From: Clostridium sp.
Lineage (GTDB): Bacteria; Bacillota; Clostridia; Clostridiales; Clostridiaceae
Assembly: GCF_029267215.1 (NCBI RefSeq)
Contig: NZ_JARIDH010000027.1
Location: 1-50,673 of the forward strand
DNA: 50,673 nt
Direction of reading: 5' to 3'
A program made the translations under genes and the position numbers. How positions within the stretch are numbered: the stretch's first letter is position 1; each line of letters opens with the position of its first letter. The notes below the pieces were generated by a model. The model saw only the letters and a program-made list of their open reading frames with translations, made no database searches and was not told the origin of the DNA. Of the stretch, positions 44,460-50,673 are shown in pieces.

Positions 44460-45389
44460 TTATCTAAAATATAGAAAATAAGTATATGAAATAAATACAA
44501 CAAAACTTAATATAATTGGTATATTTAATATTTTCTCCTCTTTATATGATACTCTTGTTGCAACATCTAATTCATCTAAAGTTATGTTTAAGTTTCCTTT
44601 TTCCATACGTCTAATTAGAAAACTTATTAATACCACTGCAACTATTGCGAAGATTAAATAATAAAAGAAAAGTTCTATTTTTAACTGAATTGGCCAATTT
44701 TTCATACTATTAATTTGATGAAGTAAATCATCTGTGTGAATTCCACTATTATTTATTCTTTGAAGTAATAGATTAAATGTATTAACTGAAAAATGTATAA
44801 GCATTGATAAATATATACTTCCTGTAGCCCTCACAACATAAGCTAAAATCATTCCCATAACTGTTGCATATAAAAACTGATAGGCATTTAAATGAAGTAT
44901 TCCAAACATAATTCCTGACATAATAGCTGCAACATTCTTACCTTTAAATTCAAATCCTGATAAAACAATCCCTCTTATAGTTATTTCCTCAGTTATAGCT
45001 GGAGTAACACCAACAACTATTATCATAAGCCATACTGGGTATGTATTCATCTGATTTAGCATTAAAGATACATTATCAACAGTAAAAAAGCTTGCTATAT
45101 AAGAAAATAAAGCCATCACAGGTTGTGATAATGCAGCTATTAATAAAGCATAAAAAATATCTATCATTCTTGGTTTTTTTAGACTAAATACTTTTTTATA
45201 ATTACTCTTTGTCACTACTATATATATTATTGCTGGTGTTATAAATAATACTAAATGAAGTATTATAAGCCTAAATGGAGGTGCTATACCTAATTTATAA
45301 AGTTCTGCTCCTAAGAATATTTGACCAATTATAGAGCCAACTAATACTATTAGAAAATATAAGCTTACTTTGAATATAGGTTTCATCAT
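44460..45389 (-). CDS. CPBP-family intramembrane glutamic protease
   Basis: 309 residues, about eight membrane helices. Catalytic motifs of the CPBP (CAAX/bacteriocin-processing) family: PAITEEITIRG (EExxxR), FGILHLNAYQF (FxxxH) and MLIHFSVNTFN (HxxxN). Relatives cleave prenylated proteins, anti-sigma factors or bacteriocin precursors in the membrane; no partner gene is adjacent. The C-terminal 70 residues are a soluble segment plus a last helix. The start could be either of two adjacent ATGs. Confidence 0.9.
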   Translation of the reverse strand: MMKPIFKVSLYFLIVLVGSIIGQIFLGAELYKLGIAPPFRLIILHLVLFITPAIIYIVVTKSNYKKVFSLKKPRMIDIFYALLIAALSQPVMALFSYIASFFTVDNVSLMLNQMNTYPVWLMIIVVGVTPAITEEITIRGIVLSGFEFKGKNVAAIMSGIMFGILHLNAYQFLYATVMGMILAYVVRATGSIYLSMLIHFSVNTFNLLLQRINNSGIHTDDLLHQINSMKNWPIQLKIELFFYYLIFAIVAVVLISFLIRRMEKGNLNITLDELDVATRVSYKEEKILNIPIILSFVVFISYTYFLYFR

Positions 45390-45448
45390 ATTCTTCCTTT
45401 CTTTAACTTTTAAATTAAAATTGAATTTTCTAATATAATAAAAATCTA

Positions 45449-45494
45449 AATATTAGCTTTGTTTTAATATAACACTTAAAACAAAGCTAATATT
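45449..45494. other. 18-bp hairpin upstream of the CPBP gene
   Basis: AATATTAGCTTTGTTTTA (45449-45466) pairs with its complement (45477-45494) around a 10-base loop. It lies about 60 bp before the start codon, in the leader; attenuator or chance AT-rich palindrome. Confidence 0.5.
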
Positions 45495-45843
45495 AAAATA
45501 ACTCCTTTAATCCTTATTTGCTAAGAAATATCTAAAATTCAATCACTATACAATATATTACATTATAATTTCATATTACTAAAGAGTTCAAATTTAAAAT
45601 CTTTACCTATTTTTTCTCACACTTTATAAAATTAATCATATGTATAATTGCAGGAAATATAAATGCATTTAATATTTAATATTATTGATTATAAATGTTA
45701 TTCAAACTGAAAATCATTTATATGTAATAATTTTTAAGTATTACTAACTTATATCCACCTAATTTTTTCTTACAATTAATTAAAAGTTATAAAAATTTAA
45801 ATTAAATTGTATAAAAAAAATAATAATGTCAATACTATTTACT

Positions 45844-46012
45844 GAGGCAATAAGCTTCAATCTTATAATAGCCTCTCCCCCATTTTATTTATACTGACAG
45901 CTTCGTTAATGTACGGAATAACGAGGCTGTCTCCCCCTTAAAACCCTTATAATGTAATAAATTTTCTTCATGTTTTTAGTTAGAGAGTATTAAAAATACT
46001 CTCTTACTTTTT
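45844..46012 (+). ncRNA. Candidate small RNA with two hairpin-UCUCCCCC modules
   Basis: Hairpin 1 (GAGGC at 45844-45848 with GCCTC at 45871-45875) is followed by TCCCCC; hairpin 2 (GACAGCTTCGTTA, 45896-45908, with TAACGAGGCTGTC, 45919-45931) is followed by TCCCCC too. The stem 2 mismatch is a U-G pair only in plus-strand RNA. A terminator stem AGAGAGTATT/AATACTCTCT (45982-46004) with TTACTTTTT follows. Exposed CUCCCCC could pair with ribosome-binding sites. No ORF. A good minus-strand promoter (46019-46047, TTGAAA-17-TATATT) leaves some doubt about direction. Confidence 0.5.
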
Positions 46013-46162
46013 AAAAATAATATATTAAAGTAAATGAATTTTTTCAATCTCATATTATTTTTTATTTAAACAAAATCAAAATTATTCTTAATTTAAATAA
46101 AAACATAAATTTAGACATAAAATATTTTTAGATAAATTATTTAACTAATCTAAGCACATATA

Positions 46163-46196
46163 AAATCCCAATTAGGATTTATCCTAATTGGGATTT
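46163..46196 (-). terminator. Terminator of cinA
   Basis: AAATCCCAATTAGGAT (46163-46178) pairs perfectly with its complement (46181-46196), 15 bp beyond the cinA stop. Confidence 0.93.
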
Positions 46197-46210
46197 CAAT
46201 TTTTCTAATT

Positions 46211-47449
46211 TTAATTCTCTTTTTTTTCCAATTCTCTTCTTATCCAATCCAATAGATTCATCATAGTTTTTCTTCTAATTCTTTGTCTATTATCCTTAAA
46301 ATTAAACTTTTTAACCTTAGTTTCACCATCAATTGAAAGACCAACATAAACTAATCCAACTGGTTTTTCTAATGTTCCACCACCTGGGCCTGCCAATCCT
46401 GTGGTTGAAACTCCAATTCTTGTATTAGCTGTTTTTGAGATTCCCTCTGCCATTTCTCTAGCACATTCCTCACTTACAGCTCCAAATTTATCTAAAGTTT
46501 CTCTTTTTACTCCAAGTCTTCTCATCTTAGCTTCATTTGAATAAGTAACTGCACCTTCCATAAATACTTCTGATATTCCTGGATAATTTATTAAGGTAGA
46601 AGCTACCAAACCACCTGTACAAGATTCTGCTGTTGAAATAGTCATTTTTTTATCAACCAACATCTTTCCAACAACCTCTTCTAATGAAATTTCTCCTTCA
46701 CCATAAATATTATCACCAAGTCTACTTCTTATTTCCTTTTCCATTGGTTCAATAAGTTTTTTAGCTTCCTCTTCATCTTTTCCTTTTGCTGTTATTCTTA
46801 ATATAACATCAACATTTTTAGCATAAGGGGCAACAGTAGGATTTTCATTGTCTAAAAGATCTGAAACTAAATCCTCCATCTTACTTTCTCCTAAGCCAAA
46901 AATTCTTAAAACTTTTGAAACTATTATTCCATTAGTAAACTTGCTTAAATAAGGAACTACATGATTTTTAAACATAGGCTCCATTTCTCTTGGAGGTCCT
47001 GGTAAAAGAATTATCCTCTTGCCATCCTTTTCAAATATAGCTCCTGGGGCAGTTCCATTAGGATTCGGAAGTATTATTGCTTCCTCTGGAAAATAGCATT
47101 GTTTCTTATTATTCTCTGTCATTTCAAAGTTATTTTTCTTAAAATAAGCTTCCAAATCACAAAGAAGATCTTCTCTAAGCTTCATTTCCATATTAAAATA
47201 TTTTGCAGAAAGTTCCTTAGTTAAATCATCCTTAGTTGGTCCAAGGCCACCAGTAGTAATTATAGTATCACATTCCTTAAAAGCATTATGAAAAGCTTCT
47301 AATACTCTTTTATTATTATCTCCCACAACTGATTGATGATAAACTTCAACACCTAATTCAGCAAGTTCTTTAGCTAGAAACTGTGCATTAGTATTTAATA
47401 TATCACCTAAAAGTATCTCTGTTCCTATTGAAATTATTTCAGCTTTCAA
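46211..47449 (-). CDS. cinA: CinA-family competence/damage-inducible protein
   Basis: 412 residues in two domains: an N-terminal molybdopterin-binding-like (COG1058) domain with EIISIGTEILLGDI, TTGGLGPTKDDLTKE and LPGPPREMEPMF, acting as an ADP-ribose or NAD-derivative pyrophosphatase in relatives, and a C-terminal nicotinamide-nucleotide amidase domain with STAESCTGGLVA and GLAGPGGG. So NAD recycling is the likely role. The start is a TTG at 47449 with GAGGTGA ahead; no ATG upstream fits. Confidence 0.95.
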   Translation of the reverse strand: MKAEIISIGTEILLGDILNTNAQFLAKELAELGVEVYHQSVVGDNNKRVLEAFHNAFKECDTIITTGGLGPTKDDLTKELSAKYFNMEMKLREDLLCDLEAYFKKNNFEMTENNKKQCYFPEEAIILPNPNGTAPGAIFEKDGKRIILLPGPPREMEPMFKNHVVPYLSKFTNGIIVSKVLRIFGLGESKMEDLVSDLLDNENPTVAPYAKNVDVILRITAKGKDEEEAKKLIEPMEKEIRSRLGDNIYGEGEISLEEVVGKMLVDKKMTISTAESCTGGLVASTLINYPGISEVFMEGAVTYSNEAKMRRLGVKRETLDKFGAVSEECAREMAEGISKTANTRIGVSTTGLAGPGGGTLEKPVGLVYVGLSIDGETKVKKFNFKDNRQRIRRKTMMNLLDWIRRELEKKEN

Positions 47450-47703
47450 AAAATCACCTCTTTACTCTTCTTAATCACTCACCAAGTTATACAAGTGAGA
47501 AAATTAATCACATCAAATTTTAATTTTTAAATATCAAATTCCATCCCATTTTGTTTTACTGTTTTTATTTCTTCTATTCCAATATAATCCTAAATTTAAA
47601 AATTTTAAAGTATACTCTTGTTTAAATACCAGTCTATTTTTAAATACATTTTGTACAAAGTCAAAAAAGAATTCTTCCATGTTATTTTAATATTTAGCTC
47701 TAC
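47450..47703. other. Non-coding stretch
   Basis: Upstream of cinA; probably includes its promoter. No repeat or ORF recognised until family B copy B3 begins. Confidence 0.4.
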
Positions 47704-47927
47704 TTCAAACTAGTGTTGATTTTATATAGAACTTTAAGACCATTTTAATAAGTAGTTTAGAGTTTCATTGAATATGGAAGAATAATAGCATTAAAAAGCG
47801 AAGTTGTTTGACCTACAGAAGTTTCTTCGCTTTAGCTATTATTCTGGAATATTCAATAGAAACTCTCTGCGAAATTAAGTAGGTCTGAAGGACTAGTTAA
47901 AATCAACATGCTCTTAAAACAGAACCT
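47704..47927. repeat. Palindromic repeat family B, copy B3 (most complete)
   Basis: The clearest copy: left arm TTCAAACTAGTGTTGATTTT, an inner arm GAGTTTCATTGAATATG, core GAAGAATAATAGC ... AAAAAGCGAAG, loop, then the complements CTTCGCTTTAGCTATTATTC, AATATTCAATAGAAACTC and TAAAATCAACATGCTCTTAA. The whole 220 bp can fold into one long hairpin. Confidence 0.8.
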
Positions 47928-47950
47928 AATATTTAAATCCTTCATAATAA

Positions 47951-47993
47951 AAACCTCAGTTTAGTAAAAAATATATTATACTTACTGAGGTTT
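47951..47993 (-). terminator. Terminator of the EndoU/immunity genes
   Basis: AAACCTCAGT (47951-47960) pairs with ACTGAGGTTT (47984-47993), beyond the immunity gene stop at 48021. Confidence 0.7.
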
Positions 47994-48020
47994 AATAACA
48001 TTATTTAATTCTTATATAAA

Positions 48021-48350
48021 TTACTCTCTATTTTCAACCCATATTTCTACGAATTCTCTAAGCTCTTTCGTTTCTATTATGCATTTATCTTCATCATTGG
48101 AAATATTGTCATAGATAGTTGTAAAGTCTTTTCTCACTTCAACTCCACATACATTTCCATCTAGTTCCTCATATTCACTTTCTCCATTTAATACTTTATC
48201 TATGGCACTAAAAACATAACTTGCATCTGACCCCTGTATATCTGACATTAAAAATTCTGCAACTAATCTTATTTTAGGTTCAACAATTATTATTTTTTTC
48301 TTTCTTCCACTTTTAAAAGTAATTTCATCAAATTTATATGCATATTTCAT
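48021..48350 (-). CDS. Probable immunity protein for the adjacent EndoU RNase
   Basis: 109 residues from the ATG at 48350, the first good start after the EndoU stop (16-base gap, AGGAG 13 bases ahead); the open frame extends to 48410 but would overlap the toxin by 44 bases. Acidic, cytoplasmic, no signal: MKYAYKFDEITFKSGRKKK, then DIQGSDASYVFSAIDKVLNG and a Glu/Asp-rich C-terminus. I know no named family for it. A small acidic gene directly after a secreted nuclease is the usual immunity layout; the function is inferred only from that. Confidence 0.6.
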   Translation of the reverse strand: MKYAYKFDEITFKSGRKKKIIIVEPKIRLVAEFLMSDIQGSDASYVFSAIDKVLNGESEYEELDGNVCGVEVRKDFTTIYDNISNDEDKCIIETKELREFVEIWVENRE

Positions 48351-48366
48351 CTCTCTACATACACTC

Positions 48367-48921
48367 CTAATAAACTGGGAAGGCTGAAATAATTTTTCCT
48401 GTTTCATCATTTATATACATACTTATTTCAACACCCTCTTTACTTTCTCCAACATATGTATTCTTACTACCTTCTACAAACTCCCTATCTCTATAAGCCT
48501 CATTAATAGCATCAACAACCTGCTGAGGTGTCCAATCTTCTGGGAAGAAAGTTGATTTACCATGGTTAGCAGTTTTCTTAACTCCTTCAATTTCTACCTT
48601 TCCTGTGTAAACCCCTTCTTTATTAGGTTTTGATCTAGTTCCCTCTATAACTTTTCCCTTTGTACCTGGAAAATCTTCATAGTGAAAACCTACAGCTTTT
48701 CCTCTACCATTTATCTCACCATCAAAAATATGTTTCAAAGCACCTCTTTGAAAATGCTCCGTATGTTTTAAATCTTCTATTGAATTTACTGTATGTTTTT
48801 CAATATTAGAATTACTATTTTGCATACTAACCTTATTAGTACTACACCCTGTAAGTAGCCCTGCAATTAAAAACATCCCTAAAAATAATTTAATAAAGTT
48901 ATTTTTTATTAGTTTTTTCAT
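48367..48921 (-). CDS. EndoU-domain RNase lipoprotein
   Basis: 184 residues. Lipoprotein signal with lipobox LLTGC (Cys26), a short Ser/Asn linker, then a bacterial EndoU fold (about 60-184): KHIFDGEINGRGKAVGFHYE (first His), KTANHGKSTFFPEDWTPQQV (second His and Lys region) and the closing KIISAFPVY, which in the family reads kI.TaYP. EndoU domains are RNase toxins in contact-dependent and polymorphic systems. Here it is a free lipoprotein instead of a tip domain of a large protein. GAGAGGAT precedes the ATG. Confidence 0.8.
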   Translation of the reverse strand: MKKLIKNNFIKLFLGMFLIAGLLTGCSTNKVSMQNSNSNIEKHTVNSIEDLKHTEHFQRGALKHIFDGEINGRGKAVGFHYEDFPGTKGKVIEGTRSKPNKEGVYTGKVEIEGVKKTANHGKSTFFPEDWTPQQVVDAINEAYRDREFVEGSKNTYVGESKEGVEISMYINDETGKIISAFPVY

Positions 48922-49211
48922 ATTATCCTCTCTTTCTTTTTTTAATTTCTAATAAATATTCTACCAGTTTTAAATTTGATTCTTAATTAAATTCAAAAAT
49001 TAATTTCATAAATAATATCATAAAAAATTAAAGTTTTCTAAAATAATTAATTAAATTTAATTTTTCTTATAATTTATTACTATCTGTCTATTATTTATTT
49101 ATAAATCAAACTATTATGAATTTGACCTATTAATTTCTAACTCCTATAATAGGTTATGTTTGTTAATTTATATTAATGTTGTATTAAATACTTTTATTAA
49201 GGAGAAATGAA

Positions 49212-50120
49212 ATGAATTCAAAATTTAAAGGAATTATCTTTATGATACTTTCTTCAGCTTCCTTTGCTACTATGAATCTATTTAGCAAACTGGCTGAAGG
49301 AGTTAACTCGTATCAAAAAACTTTTTTAACAAATGTAGTTGCCACAGTAATAGTTTGTTTTATTCTTTGGAGAAAAAAAGGTTCTTTCCTAGGAAAAAAA
49401 GAAAGCAGAAAATATTTGTTTTCAAGAGGAATTGCAGGAACATTAGCAATACTTACAAATTACTATGCCTTAGATAAAATGTTTTTATCAGATGCAACAA
49501 TACTTACTAAATTAGCTCCATTTTTCACAATAATCTTTTCTTATCTTTTAATAAGTGAAAAGATTACTAAAAGACAAGCTACTCTTCTAATAGTAGCCTT
49601 TTTAGGAAGTTTATTCGTAATTAAACCTCAATTTAGTACAGCTGTTATTCCTGCATTAATAGGAGTTGCCTCAGCTGGATTTGCTGGATTTGCCTATACA
49701 ATGATAAGGGTATTAGGAAATAAAGAGGACTTTTGGACAATTATTCTCTCTTTCACAGGAATAGCAACCATAGTTATGCTTCCATCAATGTTTTTTAATA
49801 CTGAAAACTTAACAACATCAAATGTATTGTTTTTAATGGGAGCAGGAGTTGCCTTTACTCTTGGACAAGTTGCCTTAACAATTGCTTATAAAAACGCACC
49901 AGCTTCTGAAATATCAATGTATGACTACATAGGATTAATCATAGCTGCTTTATATGGATTTGCATTCTTTAGAGAAATCCCAGATTTATTATCATTCTTA
50001 GGATATGTAATAATAATTGGAGCATCCATATTAAATATACTTGGAAATAAAAAATCTTCAAAAGAAATTACTGAAGAAAAAATTACTTCTGAATTAATTG
50101 AAGAAGATTTAAGCATATAA
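49212..50120 (+). CDS. EamA/DMT-superfamily transporter
   Basis: 302 residues, ten membrane helices formed by two EamA repeats. Typical segments: MILSSASFATMNLFSKLAEG at helix 1, NYYALDKMFLSDATILTKLAPFFTIIFSYLLISEKIT (end of repeat 1) and ALTIAYKNAPASEISMYDYIGLIIAALYG (end of repeat 2). Members export amino acids or metabolites; the substrate cannot be told. GGAGAAATGAA precedes the ATG. The C-terminal 25 residues are a charged cytoplasmic tail (KKSSKEITEEKIT). Single gene. Confidence 0.9.
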   Translation: MNSKFKGIIFMILSSASFATMNLFSKLAEGVNSYQKTFLTNVVATVIVCFILWRKKGSFLGKKESRKYLFSRGIAGTLAILTNYYALDKMFLSDATILTKLAPFFTIIFSYLLISEKITKRQATLLIVAFLGSLFVIKPQFSTAVIPALIGVASAGFAGFAYTMIRVLGNKEDFWTIILSFTGIATIVMLPSMFFNTENLTTSNVLFLMGAGVAFTLGQVALTIAYKNAPASEISMYDYIGLIIAALYGFAFFREIPDLLSFLGYVIIIGASILNILGNKKSSKEITEEKITSELIEEDLSI

Positions 50121-50154
50121 TTATATTTGATTTTTAAAAACCGTTGATACAACT

Positions 50155-50233
50155 AGGTTAACTTGGATAAAATTGTAATATTGGTTATATTTACTAATAA
50201 TTTCCCACTTCAAGCTTTATCTAAGTGGTGAGT
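50155..50233. repeat. Repeat family C, copy C2 (inverted relative to C1)
   Basis: Complement reads ACTCACCACTTAGATAAAGC, TTGAAGTGGGAAATTATTAG, matching C1 at 35042-35112 over about 45 bases. CCACTT/AAGTGG hairpin is conserved although the loop differs. It lies just after the EamA transporter. Confidence 0.6.
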
Positions 50234-50267
50234 AATTCACTTTATGTATAACATAATTATATTTTAT

Positions 50268-50298
50268 AAAAAAGCCGTGATGAAATCACGGCTTTTTT
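50268..50298 (+). terminator. Terminator after the EamA gene
   Basis: AAAAAAGCCGTGA (50268-50280) pairs with TCACGGCTTTTTT (50286-50298), followed by more Ts. Confidence 0.93.
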
Positions 50299-50539
50299 TT
50301 TGATTGTCGAAATATAAAATTGTTATTAACTAATGAAATCAATTAATTATAATTTTTTATTTAATAAAAATCAATGTTCTTCACTTTTCACTAAAGTTAT
50401 TTTATGGACATACTCTATTAAACCTTCTTATTTTCTAATTTTTTCACAAAATTTCACCTATTAACTAGCTTGTGAAACCCTCATAAACTAAAGAATATTT
50501 AGAATTTTCTAAAGCTTAATCTAACCTTTATTTATACTT

Positions 50540-50673
50540 TCAATTTCTTTTTTTATCATATTTATCTTTTGCGTGAAATATATCATAAACTTTTATTGAT
50601 AGACCTCCTAAAATACTAAGGTAAATAAATAAACCTTCCCTAGCTCCAAAACCAATTAAATTTCCCATAATAG
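50540..50673 (-). CDS. C-terminal end of a small membrane protein, cut by the window edge
   Basis: An open frame on the minus strand ends at TGA 50540-50542. The visible part reads MGNLIGFGAREGLFIYLSIL, GGLSIKVYDIFHAKDKYDKK, RN. It has one hydrophobic helix and a charged tail. An ATG lies at 50668 but the frame stays open to the edge, so this may be a complete 43-residue protein or the end of a longer one. No family recognised. Confidence 0.5.
   Translation of the reverse strand, partial: IMGNLIGFGAREGLFIYLSILGGLSIKVYDIFHAKDKYDKKRN

Noticed and set aside
48351-48410. Longer form of the immunity gene overlapping EndoU by 44 bases
   Set aside because: No ribosome-binding site at 48410 and the extra 20 residues are merely the shifted reading of the EndoU C-terminus; not fully excluded.
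1-50673. tRNA genes, CRISPR arrays, transposase genes, prophage genes
   Set aside because: I saw no tRNA-like cloverleaf, no spaced direct repeats and no recognisable transposase, integrase or phage structural protein.

Overview
The window is AT-rich low-GC Firmicute DNA and looks like Clostridium perfringens chromosome. The main reasons are an arcA-arcB-arcD-arcC-argR arginine deiminase operon, a NanE whose Lys66 and Glu180 match the catalytic residues I recall for C. perfringens NanE, a MscL with a clostridial zinc-ribbon tail, a Spo0E-like sporulation protein, and an rRNA operon at the left edge. Species assignment is inference; no database was searched.

Layout. 1-175: 5' end of a 16S rRNA gene leaving the window leftwards, with boxA and a strong promoter. 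176-2681: mostly non-coding, with one small membrane protein. 2.7-6.2 kb: secreted M23 peptidase, galU, secreted class C acid phosphatase under a near-perfect cre site. 6.3-10.7 kb: a Spo0E-like mini-gene missed by length cut-offs, hxlAB (ribulose monophosphate enzymes), a ROK kinase and nanE. 11-18 kb: nitroreductase, a three-gene ABC-2 exporter, an esterase, oleate hydratase. 18.1-24.7 kb: a peptide-family ABC importer whose last gene is an N-acetylneuraminate-lyase homologue, which suggests uptake of sialic acid or a sialo-compound and would feed NanE. 25-26 kb: DUF4352 protein and mscL. 26.4-31.9 kb: the arginine deiminase operon, with an ArgR-like box upstream of arcA and a large RNA fold between arcB and arcD. 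32.3-35.9 kb: glpT behind a terminator-like leader hairpin, a DedA protein and a TVP38 protein. 36.1-39.6 kb: an accessory toxin-antitoxin/defence cluster (MntA-HepT pair, ribbon-helix-helix mini-protein, DUF2971 protein, Abi/AbiF-type HEPN protein with a structured RNA directly 3' of it). 39.8-50.7 kb: ABC-F protein, 2H phosphoesterase, rubrerythrin, a HesB-like gene interrupted by an in-frame UGA with a bacterial SECIS-like hairpin (a selenoprotein), CPBP protease, a candidate small RNA with C-rich motifs, cinA, an EndoU RNase lipoprotein with a likely immunity gene, an EamA transporter and a gene fragment at the edge.

Three families of dispersed palindromic repeats sit between genes: A (2 copies), B (3 copies plus a lone terminal arm) and C (2 copies). 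None encodes a protein; they look like non-autonomous mobile elements that also serve as terminators. The strongest hidden items are the selenoprotein at 43928-44197 and the Abi protein plus RNA at 38554-39620.
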